Source: Alicyclobacillus fastidiosus (GTDB lineage: Bacteria; Bacillota; Bacilli; Alicyclobacillales; Alicyclobacillaceae). From it: a DNA stretch of 64,000 bases. Every line of letters starts with the position of its first letter. Position 1 is the first letter of the stretch. Below the pieces are notes generated by a model. The model saw only the letters and a program-made list of their open reading frames with translations. It was not told where the DNA came from and searched no databases. The translations under genes and the position numbers were made by a program. Positions 17,461-25,669 of the stretch are shown here, in pieces. The stretch is from the NCBI RefSeq assembly GCF_026651875.1, contig NZ_CP104067.1, positions 3,703,501-3,767,500 on the forward strand, given 5' to 3'.

Positions 17461-17490
17461 AAAATCAAAAAAGGCGCCCGAAGGCGCCTT
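17461..17490 (-). terminator. Intrinsic terminator of the pgi-tal operon
   Basis: On the minus strand AAGGCGCC, tetraloop TTCG, GGCGCCTT, then TTTTTGATTTT. It starts 8 bp after the tal stop codon. Textbook rho-independent terminator. Confidence 0.95.
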
Positions 17491-17497
17491 GGGGTGT

Positions 17498-18163
17498 TTA
17501 CTTCAGGTTGGACTTGTACTTTTCCGTATCTGCTGCGAACGAAGCGAGACCTTCTGCCGTTTTTGGGTGCTTGGTCAGGGCCTCGATGACTTTGTAAGGC
17601 ATCGTACCGACGTTTGCGCCAGCGAGTGCCGCATCCTCGACGTGATCGACGCTGCGAATCGAAGCAGCCAAGATGTTGGTTTTGATGTCGTGCTCGCGGA
17701 AAATCGCAGCGATTTTACCAATCAGCTCGACACCGCTGCCCTTCGCTACATCCTCCAAGCGGCCGATGAACGGAGAAACATATGTAGCACCGGCGCGTCC
17801 TGCGAGGAGAGCCTGTGCTGCTGTGAACACCAATGTGACGTTGGTCATGATGCCCTTGTCCGTAAGAATGCGGCAAGCTCTCAAACCATCAGGCGTCATT
17901 GGGAGTTTTACAGTCACATTCGGCGCGATCTCGTGGAAAGCGAGACCTTCTTTGACCATCTCTTCGGCGGTTTCTCCGAAGACTTCGGCACTGATGGATT
18001 CGACGCCCTTGCAGTATTCAACGATTTCGCGAATCCGATCCTCGTAACGAACGCCCGTTTCCTTTGCAATCAAAGATGGGTTGGTGGTCACACCAGCGAG
18101 AATGCCCATATCGTAAGCTTTTTTAATCTCTTCAAAATTCGCGGTATCGACAAAAATTCTCAT
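17498..18163 (-). CDS. tal: Transaldolase (TalC/FSA type)
   Basis: 221 residues, the size of the short decameric-type transaldolases. The active-site Lys forming the Schiff base is K86 in [21 protein letters not shown] at the N-terminus, [11 protein letters not shown] and [12 protein letters not shown] are further family signatures. It moves dihydroxyacetone units between sugar phosphates in the non-oxidative pentose phosphate pathway; fructose-6-phosphate aldolase activity is an alternative in this family and cannot be excluded. AGGAGG lies 8 bp before the ATG. It follows pgi by 27 bp and is closed by a strong terminator, so the two form an operon linking glycolysis and the pentose phosphate pathway. 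Confidence 0.94.
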   Translation of the reverse strand: MRIFVDTANFEEIKKAYDMGILAGVTTNPSLIAKETGVRYEDRIREIVEYCKGVESISAEVFGETAEEMVKEGLAFHEIAPNVTVKLPMTPDGLRACRILTDKGIMTNVTLVFTAAQALLAGRAGATYVSPFIGRLEDVAKGSGVELIGKIAAIFREHDIKTNILAASIRSVDHVEDAALAGANVGTMPYKVIEALTKHPKTAEGLASFAADTEKYKSNLK

Positions 18164-18190
18164 GTAAAATTCCTCCTAAAGAGAGTTAAC

Positions 18191-19504
18191 TTACTTTTGA
18201 TATCCTGGTTTACCCAAGAGTTGGAACATCTTTGTTTTGTAATTCTCCACACCTGGCTGGTTGAATGGGTTCACGCCCATCAACAGTCCACTCATCGCAC
18301 AAGCTCGCTCAAAGAAGTAGAACAGTTGGCCAAGCGTGTACTCGGACCTATCTGGCACTTGGATGAGGACGTTTGGCACACCGCCTTCGGCGTGTGCACT
18401 TTGGGTAGCCAACCGCGCCTTGTCGTTCACCCATACCAGCGACTTGCCGGCGAGGTACTCAAGGCCATCCTCCATGTTTTGCGCCGACGGGACATCGACA
18501 TTGTGCGTTCCATTTTCGATGTGAACAAACGTCTCGAACAGGTTGCGGTAACCCTCTTGAACGAATTGTCCCATGGAGTGAAGGTCAGTGGTGTACCCGA
18601 CCGACGCTGGAAACACACCTTTTTGGTCCTTGCCCTCACTCTCCCCGTACAACTGCTTCCACCATTCGGCGAAGTAGTGCAGCGCCGGTTCAAAGTGCGC
18701 GAAGATCTCGGTCACATACCCTTTACGGTACAGCGCATTTCTCAATACAGCATATTTGTACGCCGCGTTCTCGGAGAGCGATGCAGAGCCAAATTCCTTT
18801 TCAGCATCCGCTGCGCCTTGAAGCAGCTTCTCAATATCGACGCCAATTGCGGCGAGTGGCAACAGTCCAACCGGGGTCAGAACCGAGTAGCGACCACCTA
18901 CGTCATCTGGAATGACATACGTTTTGTACCCTTCGTCGGTGGCAAGCTTGCGCAGTGCGCCCTTGGAAGCGTCTGTGGTTGCGACAATGCGGCGTTTTGT
19001 CTCTTGTTCGCCGTACTGTTCAATCAGCCACTGACGAATCAGGCGAAAGCCAATGGCAGGCTCCGTGGTCGTCCCCGACTTGGAGATGACGTTGACATAT
19101 ACCTGCTTCCCTTTGAGCACCGTCAACAAGTCGGATACCGCATCCGCGGAAATGTGGTTCCCAAGAAAATAGATCTCTGGGCCGCCGCGTTGTTCCTTGG
19201 ACAGCTGGTTGTAGTACTCCGGCTTGACCCACTCGTAAGCAGCTCGCGCTCCAAGATACGAACCGCCGATGCCAACGACTACGAGAGCATCCGCCTTTTC
19301 ACGGATTTCCTTGGCCGTCTCAAGAATGTCCGCAACACCTTCTTGCAACGTCCTCGACGCTAAATCCAGCCATCCTAGAAAGTCTGCACCAGGCGTGCGT
19401 TTCTGTTGTAAGTCATCGTGCAGAGCGTTGACCGCAGACTGGGCGTTCGAGATCTCTTCCTCTCCTAAGAAGCCGTTGGTGTACGTCAAATCGAGCTTCA
19501 ACAT
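18191..19504 (-). CDS. pgi: Glucose-6-phosphate isomerase
   Basis: 437 residues, the normal bacillar length. Family landmarks are VVVGIGGSYLGARAA (sugar-phosphate binding), VISKSGTTTEPA (phosphate-binding SIS loop), DVGGRYSVLTPVGLLP (PGI signature region with catalytic Arg) and the C-terminal PFNQPGVENYK with the active-site Lys. It interconverts glucose-6-phosphate and fructose-6-phosphate. GGGGGA lies 7 bp before the ATG. It is first in an operon with tal. The reverse strand carries a long open frame that is a compositional shadow. Confidence 0.97.
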   Translation of the reverse strand: MLKLDLTYTNGFLGEEEISNAQSAVNALHDDLQQKRTPGADFLGWLDLASRTLQEGVADILETAKEIREKADALVVVGIGGSYLGARAAYEWVKPEYYNQLSKEQRGGPEIYFLGNHISADAVSDLLTVLKGKQVYVNVISKSGTTTEPAIGFRLIRQWLIEQYGEQETKRRIVATTDASKGALRKLATDEGYKTYVIPDDVGGRYSVLTPVGLLPLAAIGVDIEKLLQGAADAEKEFGSASLSENAAYKYAVLRNALYRKGYVTEIFAHFEPALHYFAEWWKQLYGESEGKDQKGVFPASVGYTTDLHSMGQFVQEGYRNLFETFVHIENGTHNVDVPSAQNMEDGLEYLAGKSLVWVNDKARLATQSAHAEGGVPNVLIQVPDRSEYTLGQLFYFFERACAMSGLLMGVNPFNQPGVENYKTKMFQLLGKPGYQK

Positions 19505-19894
19505 AAGAATCCCCCTACTTCGGGTCCTAGCGGAACCCTTCTGATACTGCTGGCCCTGGAACCAGACATTACGTAAACAATGGAAGCCACTCCAAAAACG
19601 ATTCTAACACTTCCGCGCCGAGGATACCTCGTCTTCGCGCGTAAAAAATGAAAACATCACCCACGAATCATCTTTGTAAAGTGCGCTTTACCACAAGAAT
19701 CTATGTACTCCCAGCGATTCGACAGCGGCTTTTGAAGTGCGGGCACGGCAAGTGGGGAACATGTGCCGGCATTCACTCAAACGCAAACCGCAAATAATTT
19801 GTTTACATAAAGTAAGTTATAAGGGCAAATTTAATATAGCACTAAATGAATCGTTGATCCAAACTCGCCGGAAAACGCGTGAAATGCAATCAGG
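19505..19894. other. Intergenic region upstream of pgi
   Basis: No gene supported. The pgi promoter should lie in the left part; TAGAAT on the minus strand near 19600 is a candidate -10, without a good -35. Confidence 0.35.
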
Positions 19895-19929
19895 GAAGCA
19901 CAGGAACCGTTTGGTTCCCTGTACTTCCT
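19895..19929 (-). terminator. Hairpin at the end of the ABC transporter operon
   Basis: GAAGCACAGGAACC and GGTTCCCTGTACTTC flank a GTTT loop, with one bulged base and one mismatch. It starts 23 bp beyond the stop codon of the last permease gene. The T tract is weak. Confidence 0.55.
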
Positions 19930-19951
19930 GAGGCTGTGTGTTCGGCCCCTG

Positions 19952-21136
19952 TTACGAGTACCGGAGCTGGACCATGCCGACACTGAAGAAGACGATCGCG
20001 AAGCCGGCCAAGACCGTGAGCGGCCAGAGAATTGCGGAGAACGTAACACCGCTGTGCGCAGCGGTTTGGAAAGCGCTCAGTGCCCAGCTTTGCGGCATGA
20101 ACCAGGCGATGTGCTGCATCCACGTGGGCTCTAGGTCCAACGGCCAGTAAGTCCCCGCTATCATGCTCGAAATCGAGGCGATGAACCCGCCCGCCGTCAT
20201 ATGCTGTTCCTGCGTTTTGACAAGGCCCGACACACACAGAGCCAAACCGGTAATGGCGAAGATGTACAAGGACACCGTGATGGCCATCCACCCGTTAAAC
20301 GGGATACGAACGTGGAACAAGAGACGCCCGGTCAAGATCATGATCAGATATTGTACCCAGCCAACGACGAACAAGGATAACCCGTAACCAGTCAAGACAC
20401 TCGTTCTACTGGACGGAGTCGTCTTTAGGCGCGACCAGGTTCCGCGCACTTTTTCTTGAAGGATGTTGCCAGTAGATCCAAACAGGACAAAAATGATGAA
20501 CATCACGGCAAAGCCGAGGACGGACCGCTCCCTGTCGCCCAGCGGATCGGCTTGCAATCGACCACCACTCAACGTTTCCACGGTCGTCGCAACGGCCGGA
20601 TGGATGTCGTTTGCCTGTCGCATGCCCAGTACAAATGCGCGCTCCTTCTGCTGCACGTCCAATTGCCTGCTCCCCTGTGCCTGAACGAGGGCAACTTGCC
20701 CTGCGAGCGCCCACTGACGAAGCTGGTTTTGCAAGTCGGACGCCGAGGAAACAGAATTGTTTTGCCCGATGTTGGGAGAGACGACACTTTGGATGGTGAG
20801 CGGTTGATGCGATATCGCCTCTGCTGCCAAGCCGGATGGGAAGGCAATCACGACATCCGTCTTAAAATTGCGCAGGTCATCAGACGCCTCGCGTTCTGAA
20901 ATCACCTGAACAGAATCGCTCCCACTGTGCTCCATCTCCTGAATGAAGCCGCGAGACACGGGGGTGTTGTCGTGATCGATGACCGATACATTCAGCTTGG
21001 AGTCGCCCTGTGAGTACGGGAGCACACCGAACACGAACGTAAATACAACTGGCAGCATCAACATCCAAATGACGTTCCCGCGGCTGCGCATGAGCTCCAG
21101 GAGCGTTCGCTTGAGGATAGCGAGACACGCGTTCAT
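19952..21136 (-). CDS. ABC-2 type permease, second of pair (LnrN-like)
   Basis: About 394 residues. The topology is that of ABC-2 export permeases: one N-terminal membrane helix (about 18-38), a large extracytoplasmic domain (about 40-220), then five or six helices, including VLGFAVMFIIFVLFGSTG, and a C-terminal helix. The motif KVRGTWSRLKTTPSSR just after the second helix is the cytoplasmic coupling loop typical of this family. The open frame runs further upstream to 21535, but that part is antisense-like to the previous gene. The ATG at 21136 overlaps the stop codon of the preceding permease (ATGA) and follows GGAGG. Last gene of the exporter operon. Confidence 0.85.
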   Translation of the reverse strand: MNACLAILKRTLLELMRSRGNVIWMLMLPVVFTFVFGVLPYSQGDSKLNVSVIDHDNTPVSRGFIQEMEHSGSDSVQVISEREASDDLRNFKTDVVIAFPSGLAAEAISHQPLTIQSVVSPNIGQNNSVSSASDLQNQLRQWALAGQVALVQAQGSRQLDVQQKERAFVLGMRQANDIHPAVATTVETLSGGRLQADPLGDRERSVLGFAVMFIIFVLFGSTGNILQEKVRGTWSRLKTTPSSRTSVLTGYGLSLFVVGWVQYLIMILTGRLLFHVRIPFNGWMAITVSLYIFAITGLALCVSGLVKTQEQHMTAGGFIASISSMIAGTYWPLDLEPTWMQHIAWFMPQSWALSAFQTAAHSGVTFSAILWPLTVLAGFAIVFFSVGMVQLRYS

Positions 21137-22286
21137 CCTGCCACGCCTCCCCTCTCCAGCATGCGTCCATAGCGAAGGCTTCCGACAAACCCAAAGACGA
21201 CGCCTAAACACACTAGATAGACGATGGGAACGAGCAGGGCACTGGTCTGGATGCCCATCACGCAGTTGACCATCGCCGTAAGCACCTGCCCATTTGGCAA
21301 GATGCGTCCAACCAGCTGCATCAGTTGCGGAAATCCGTATATCGGATAAAAACTGCCACCCAAGATAGCGGCGATTTGCCCGCCAATTTGACCGAGGGAG
21401 TCCATGACCCTCAGATTGTCGACCCAGCTTCCGACGGCCACTGAAATGCCAGCTAGTGCAACGGCATACGCAATGAGAATCATGGCGACCTGATAGACTG
21501 GCCCCAGATGAATGTTGAGCACAAATCGGAAACATAGGAGTAGACTCGCTCCGTAGAGGACGAGAATCACAAAATTAGACACCAAGTGCCCACTGGCAAT
21601 CGCGTACGCGAGGCGGGAGACGCCATCATCCGCCGGTACAGGTCGCCTTGCTTATCGCGAACCATCGCGCCTGCGCGGTTGATAGCATAAGTGAGCATAA
21701 ACATCACCATCATGCCGACGGCGTAGTACGCGCCTGTCGTCACCGGTTGGAGACCCGAGGAGACGGGCTGAATTTGGGCGCTTGGCACTGTCGCCTCGCT
21801 CCTGGGCAGCGCATGTGAAACGTACATGGCATTCGCGACAGATTGCCCATAGGATTGAACGATGCTTTCGACGACGGAACGCTCCGTTTCGTGGCCCCCA
21901 CTCGATTCCACGTGTACCGTGGCCACGTGCCCTCGCTCAATGCGCTCTGAATAGTCCGCCGGTATCCAAACAACCACGTTGGCTTTGTTCGAAGTCGTAT
22001 CGAGTCTCGCGGCCGACAGACTTGGCACTTGGTGCACCTCGATTTGCCCCGTCTGTTTCGCGAGCTCGCCGACCAGCTGTTTTCCCATGCTCCCGGTATC
22101 CTGGTTGTAGACGGCAACCGGAAATGCGGGAATGGTGGGATTGCTGCCGAAGATCCCGCCCAACGCGAAGCTCAAAACCGCTGTGATGAGGATGGGCATG
22201 GCGAACAACATGACCATCGCCTTCCTATCTCGCCATAACCCCAGCAAATTCACCTCCGCCATCTTCATTGCGAGTCGGGTGGTCAT
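21133..22286 (-). pseudogene. ABC-2 type permease, first of pair (LnrM-like), frameshifted
   Basis: Two overlapping frames together encode one ABC-2 permease. The first (22286 to 21567) has the N-terminal helix, the extracytoplasmic domain and the helix MMVMFMLTYAINRAG followed by DLYRRMMASPASR. The second (21585 to 21133) carries on with VSNFVILVLYGASLLLC and four more helices. The coupling loop should read ASPxSRLAYAIASGHLVSNF. Losing the frame inside ASPASR near 21615-21625 explains the break, which could be a small deletion. The start overlaps the ATPase stop codon (ATGA) and the end overlaps the next permease start. If real, the mutation should disable the exporter or make it depend on one permease. 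Confidence 0.8.
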
Positions 22287-23224
22287 GGGCTGACACCATC
22301 CTGTCCGTCGCGCAATTGCCGACCGGTCAAGTGCAGAAATGCGGTTTCGAGGTTGGGCTCTTCGACGTCGATTTTCACAGGTTGGATGCCGTGGCGACTC
22401 ATGACCATGACCGCCTTGCTCACGGCTGTCGCCGCATTTGTGCTCTGCAGGACGAGCGTGTTTCCATTCACTTGCACCTGTTTGAGCGTGAGGTCCTGCT
22501 GCAACTCTGAAATAACCGGTTTGAGTTCCCCGTGCACCTCCATCGTGATGGTCGCCAACGTTCCGGCCAAGTGCCTCACGTCGTCCAGGTCGCCGTACGC
22601 GATGACCTGACCGTGGTCCATAATGGCTAAGCGCTCACAGAGAAACTGAACTTCCTCCATGTAGTGACTGGTGTAGATGACGGTAATACTCAAATCCTTG
22701 ACAGTTTCAAGAATGTGGTTGCGCGATTGGGGGTCGATACCAACCGTCGGTTCGTCCATGATCAAGATTTCCGGACGATGAATCATGCCAACCGCGATGT
22801 TCAGCCTCCGCTGCATACCACCTGAATACTTTTTTACGAGTTGTTTGCTGTTTTCCTCCAAACCCGCAACCTTCAGGCACCACGCTACGTTGTCTTTCAG
22901 TTTGGCCCCAGATATCCCGTATACTGTTCCCCAAAATTCGAGATTTTCGCGGGCGTTCAGCATCCCGTACAAAGCGATGGTTTGGGGGACCAGGCCGATC
23001 CGCCGTTTCAAATACTTGGGATGTTTGCGCATAGTCTTGCCATCGATGGAGATCTCCCCTTCATCCGGCGAGACGAGCCCCGTGATCATGGAGATGGTCG
23101 TCGACTTCCCAGCCCCATTAGGACCGAGCAGGCCAAATGAATCCCCCTGGTTGACCTGGAAGCTGACATTTTTGACAGCCGATTTGCTGCCAAAGCGTTT
23201 GGATAAGTGACTGACTTCCAACAT
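22283..23224 (-). CDS. ABC transporter ATP-binding protein (LnrL-like exporter)
   Basis: 313 residues: a standard ABC ATPase plus a C-terminal extension of about 80 residues, as in drug-export ATPases of the DrrA/CcmA group. Walker A GPNGAGKST (34-42), a Q-loop, signature YSGGMQRRL, Walker B ILIMDEPT and the switch His in YTSHYMEEV are all present. GAGG lies upstream of the ATG. It lies directly downstream of a NarL-type regulator and kinase, and two ABC-2 permeases follow with 4-bp overlaps. That order matches the linearmycin/polyene resistance system LnrJKLMN of Bacillus. The exported compound here is not known. Confidence 0.93.
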   Translation of the reverse strand: MLEVSHLSKRFGSKSAVKNVSFQVNQGDSFGLLGPNGAGKSTTISMITGLVSPDEGEISIDGKTMRKHPKYLKRRIGLVPQTIALYGMLNARENLEFWGTVYGISGAKLKDNVAWCLKVAGLEENSKQLVKKYSGGMQRRLNIAVGMIHRPEILIMDEPTVGIDPQSRNHILETVKDLSITVIYTSHYMEEVQFLCERLAIMDHGQVIAYGDLDDVRHLAGTLATITMEVHGELKPVISELQQDLTLKQVQVNGNTLVLQSTNAATAVSKAVMVMSRHGIQPVKIDVEEPNLETAFLHLTGRQLRDGQDGVSP

Positions 23225-23291
23225 GTGTCCGTGCCTCCTCGTTCTTCAGCTCTTAGCACTAGCTTAACGCGCTCACAAGGAGGACACATGT
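23221..23291. repeat. Inverted repeat flanking the ABC operon leader
   Basis: ACATGTGTCC (23221-23230) overlaps the ATPase start codon, and its perfect inverse GGACACATGT lies at 23282-23291. Both arms have a purine-rich AGGAGG next to them on the strand that would be read outward. Possible regulator binding site or RNA structure in the leader. Confidence 0.5.
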
Positions 23292-23303
23292 GCTAAAGGA
23301 TAG

Positions 23304-23328
23304 AAAAAAAGACGGCTATTTGGCCGCC
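23304..23328 (-). terminator. Intrinsic terminator after the response regulator gene
   Basis: On the minus strand GGCGGC, loop CAAATA, GCCGTC, then seven T. It separates the kinase/regulator pair from the ABC operon, so the exporter has its own promoter. Confidence 0.8.
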
Positions 23329-23389
23329 TCCTCGAGGATGGGCATGACAAAAGTCATGGGGGTACAGAAATGTCCGGGTCTCGATGAGT

Positions 23390-24055
23390 TTACGGAAGTC
23401 GACCGTAGCCATGCCGGACTGCATACAGAGCGACTTGTGTCCGATCCCGCAAACTCAACTTGGCGATCAGATTACTGACGTGATTTTTCACCGTCCCTTC
23501 CGTGACGTGCAGGTATTGACCGATCTCGCGGTTCGACATACCTTGCGCGAGGCAGTTGAGTACTTGCGTTTCTCTGTCGGTCAATAAAGCTGTCTTATCC
23601 GGCTCGGGAACCGACGCCCCTGGTTCCACTGCGCCCCCTTGCTGATGAACAGCCGCCAGAAACGTCTTGGCGATAGTCGGTGGTAAAATCGCCCCGCCGC
23701 GCACGGCTTCGCGAATGCCTTGTGCGATGGATTCTGCCGGCATGTCCTTGAGGAGGTACCCGACTGCCCCGGCGGAAAGCGCACCGACGACATCTGCCCG
23801 GTCGTCGTACGTCGTCAGCATCAGCACCTTGATGTGCGGCTGTCGAAGTAACACTTCGCGGGTCGCTGTAATGCCATCGACGTGTGGCATCCGGATATCC
23901 ATTAAAATTACGTCGGGTTGGTGAACTAACGCCTCGATGACCTCGCTACCGTCGCTCGCCACGCCGACCACGAAAATTCCATCCTCTAATTCGAGAAGCG
24001 TTCGCAAACCTTCCCGCATCAACCGTTGATCATCGACAATCAAAACGCGTATCAC
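23390..24055 (-). CDS. NarL/LuxR-family response regulator (LnrK-like)
   Basis: About 221 residues. A receiver domain (1-118) with acidic pair VDD and phospho-acceptor Asp in LMDIRMP (about D53), the conserved Thr in MLTTYDD and Lys in LLKDMP. A LuxR-type HTH follows at the C-terminus: LTDRETQVLNCLAQGMSNRE and VKNHVSNLIAKL. I chose the GTG at 24055, which overlaps the kinase stop codon as GTGA, with an AAAGGGG site upstream; a TTG at 24073 is possible but inside the kinase gene. It should respond to the adjacent kinase and activate the downstream exporter operon, as LnrK does. Confidence 0.92.
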   Translation of the reverse strand: MIRVLIVDDQRLMREGLRTLLELEDGIFVVGVASDGSEVIEALVHQPDVILMDIRMPHVDGITATREVLLRQPHIKVLMLTTYDDRADVVGALSAGAVGYLLKDMPAESIAQGIREAVRGGAILPPTIAKTFLAAVHQQGGAVEPGASVPEPDKTALLTDRETQVLNCLAQGMSNREIGQYLHVTEGTVKNHVSNLIAKLSLRDRTQVALYAVRHGYGRLP

Positions 24056-25332
24056 CCGAATGCCCCTTTCCAAGTCGGCAACTGCGCCACGAGTCGAAAG
24101 CCAACGCCTGGGTCGGATTCGACAACGATGTCCCCACCGTATTGCTGCAGGCGTTGCTGCATGGAAGAAAGTCCGAAACCAAAGACGAGCTCAGCACTGC
24201 CTTTGCCGTTATCCACGACCACCAACTCAACGCCGCTCCCGGCCTTGCGCAAATCCATATGCACACGTGTGGCTCGTCCGTGGCGCTGCGCATTGGTCAG
24301 CGCCTCCTGAACGACGCGATATAAGACGGCCAGCACCTCAGCCGGAAGCGAGTCCAAGGCGGCATCGACCTGGAAGCTAGTTTGCATACTCGTCAACTTG
24401 GTAAATTGCAGTGCCAAGCGGCGCAGCGAAGTAATGCCCTCGTCAGCCTCCGTGCGCCGAATGGAGCGTACGGACGTACGAACCTCGTCAAGTGCTTCTC
24501 GTGCCAGCGCTTCGCAGACGACCAGATTTTCCAGGCTGGTTTCCCGGTCTGCATCCTGCGTCCAAATCCTTCTGGCCGCTTGTAGTTGAACAAAGAGTGC
24601 CGTCAATCGATGCGCGACCGAGTCGTGGATTTCGCCAGCGATGCGGTTTCGCTCTTCGGCAGTAGCTAAGTGATATACCTTGTCCGCATAATCATTCAGT
24701 TGATGGTTCACGATTTCCAGTCGCTTCGCCTGTTCTTGTACCTGTGTCACCGCCTGCAGCAACTGCTGCCGTTCACGCGTCTGGATCTGCAGCAAAAAAG
24801 CAAATGCAGTACCAATCAAAATGATGATGGCATATAGACAAACGACGAACCACCAAGCCACGGGTGCGTCGCCGAACTGCCCGGCAACCCGCCAATGGAC
24901 GTCCAGGTGAATCATCCACACCATCTCGACAAAGGGAACACAACTGATCAACCACTGCCACCTGTCGATACGATACAGGGAGGTGTACGTAAGCAAAGTC
25001 GGGAGCGCCATCAACACCGCGGGGCCAAGTGGAGTCCAGGTGAGGAGAACCGCGCTAAACAGCGAAATGACCCCACACTCCACGAGGATAAAGGTGCGTT
25101 CTACTCGTCGCCAAACCCTGTCGTCGCGCCACGCGATCAAGATCAGATTGGTTCCCACGAGCGCGACTGTACCAATCGCAAGCACCGCTCTCTGCCACGG
25201 CAGCTCGGGAAAATTCGTATAGTACACAACCAGCGAGAACTGGGCAACGAGTCGCAACGCCAGCCAAATGCCGCGATGTCCTCGCTGTGTGAGGGGCGGG
25301 GATGCGTCATTTTTGCCTAAGCTTTCGTTCAT
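24052..25332 (-). CDS. Sensor histidine kinase, HisKA_3 type (LnrJ-like)
   Basis: 426 residues. Five or six membrane helices occupy residues 22-182 with almost no external domain, the design of intramembrane-sensing kinases. A coiled-coil linker (185-225) leads to the HisKA_3 dimerisation domain AEERNRIAGEIHDSVAHRL, with phospho-acceptor H236. The HATPase_c domain has EALTNAQRHG (N box), DNGKG (G1) and GFGLSSMQQRL (G2). GGAG is 9 bp before the ATG. Partner of the overlapping response regulator gene. By analogy with LnrJ it may sense membrane-active polyenes, but the ligand is not shown here. Confidence 0.92.
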   Translation of the reverse strand: MNESLGKNDASPPLTQRGHRGIWLALRLVAQFSLVVYYTNFPELPWQRAVLAIGTVALVGTNLILIAWRDDRVWRRVERTFILVECGVISLFSAVLLTWTPLGPAVLMALPTLLTYTSLYRIDRWQWLISCVPFVEMVWMIHLDVHWRVAGQFGDAPVAWWFVVCLYAIIILIGTAFAFLLQIQTRERQQLLQAVTQVQEQAKRLEIVNHQLNDYADKVYHLATAEERNRIAGEIHDSVAHRLTALFVQLQAARRIWTQDADRETSLENLVVCEALAREALDEVRTSVRSIRRTEADEGITSLRRLALQFTKLTSMQTSFQVDAALDSLPAEVLAVLYRVVQEALTNAQRHGRATRVHMDLRKAGSGVELVVVDNGKGSAELVFGFGLSSMQQRLQQYGGDIVVESDPGVGFRLVAQLPTWKGAFG

Positions 25333-25669
25333 GTAACATCGCTCCGCAAACGACCGGCCACAGCAACGGTCACAGCTTGCTTACGTTGTTTCCACGTCAT
25401 ACGTCTGAGTACCTCGCGTCGATAGTCTCCTTCATCCACCGTACCGGATTAAAGGGACATCACAATCTTTCGTACCACGGCGGTCTATGAGAGACCGCGT
25501 ATAAACAAAACCACCCGCAGAGGGTGGCATTCCATCTCTTTAGATCACAATCCGGTTACGACGAGCGCGAAAAATAGAGCTATCCCGACGGTCACCCAAC
25601 CGACGGCCGGTCACGCTCACCCTCAATTTACCACCCTCGGTGAGATTTGCAATAGGTACTCGAACACCT
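25333..25669. other. Intergenic region between two kinase genes
   Basis: No gene supported. Minus-strand codons around 25550-25600 would encode a hydrophobic peptide (VTVGIALFFALVVTGL) but have no start codon in frame. The left part must carry the promoter of the LnrJ-like kinase gene. A terminator lies at 25505-25527. Confidence 0.4.
25505..25527 (-). terminator. Intrinsic terminator of the PAS kinase gene
   Basis: On the minus strand CCACCC, loop TCTGC, GGGTGG, then TTTTGTTT. It lies about 140 bp past the stop codon of the kinase gene at 25670. Confidence 0.65.

Noticed and set aside
17324..19363. A 679-codon open frame on the plus strand
   Set aside because: It is antisense to tal, the pgi-tal spacer and most of pgi, has no ribosome site, and runs through the tal terminator. 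The sense-strand proteins are clear, so it is a compositional shadow.
21137..21535. N-terminal extension of the second ABC permease frame
   Set aside because: The extension overlaps the first permease in another frame and has an unnatural Arg/Trp/Ser/Cys composition. The ATGA overlap at 21136 with GGAGG is the real start.
23290..23478. 62-codon plus-strand frame with an AAGGAGG-like start
   Set aside because: It runs through the response-regulator terminator and into the antisense of the regulator gene; the ribosome-site look comes from the inverted repeat.
25540..25625. Possible tiny hydrophobic protein VTVGIALFFALVVTGL on the minus strand
   Set aside because: No start codon in frame after the preceding stop; likely chance.
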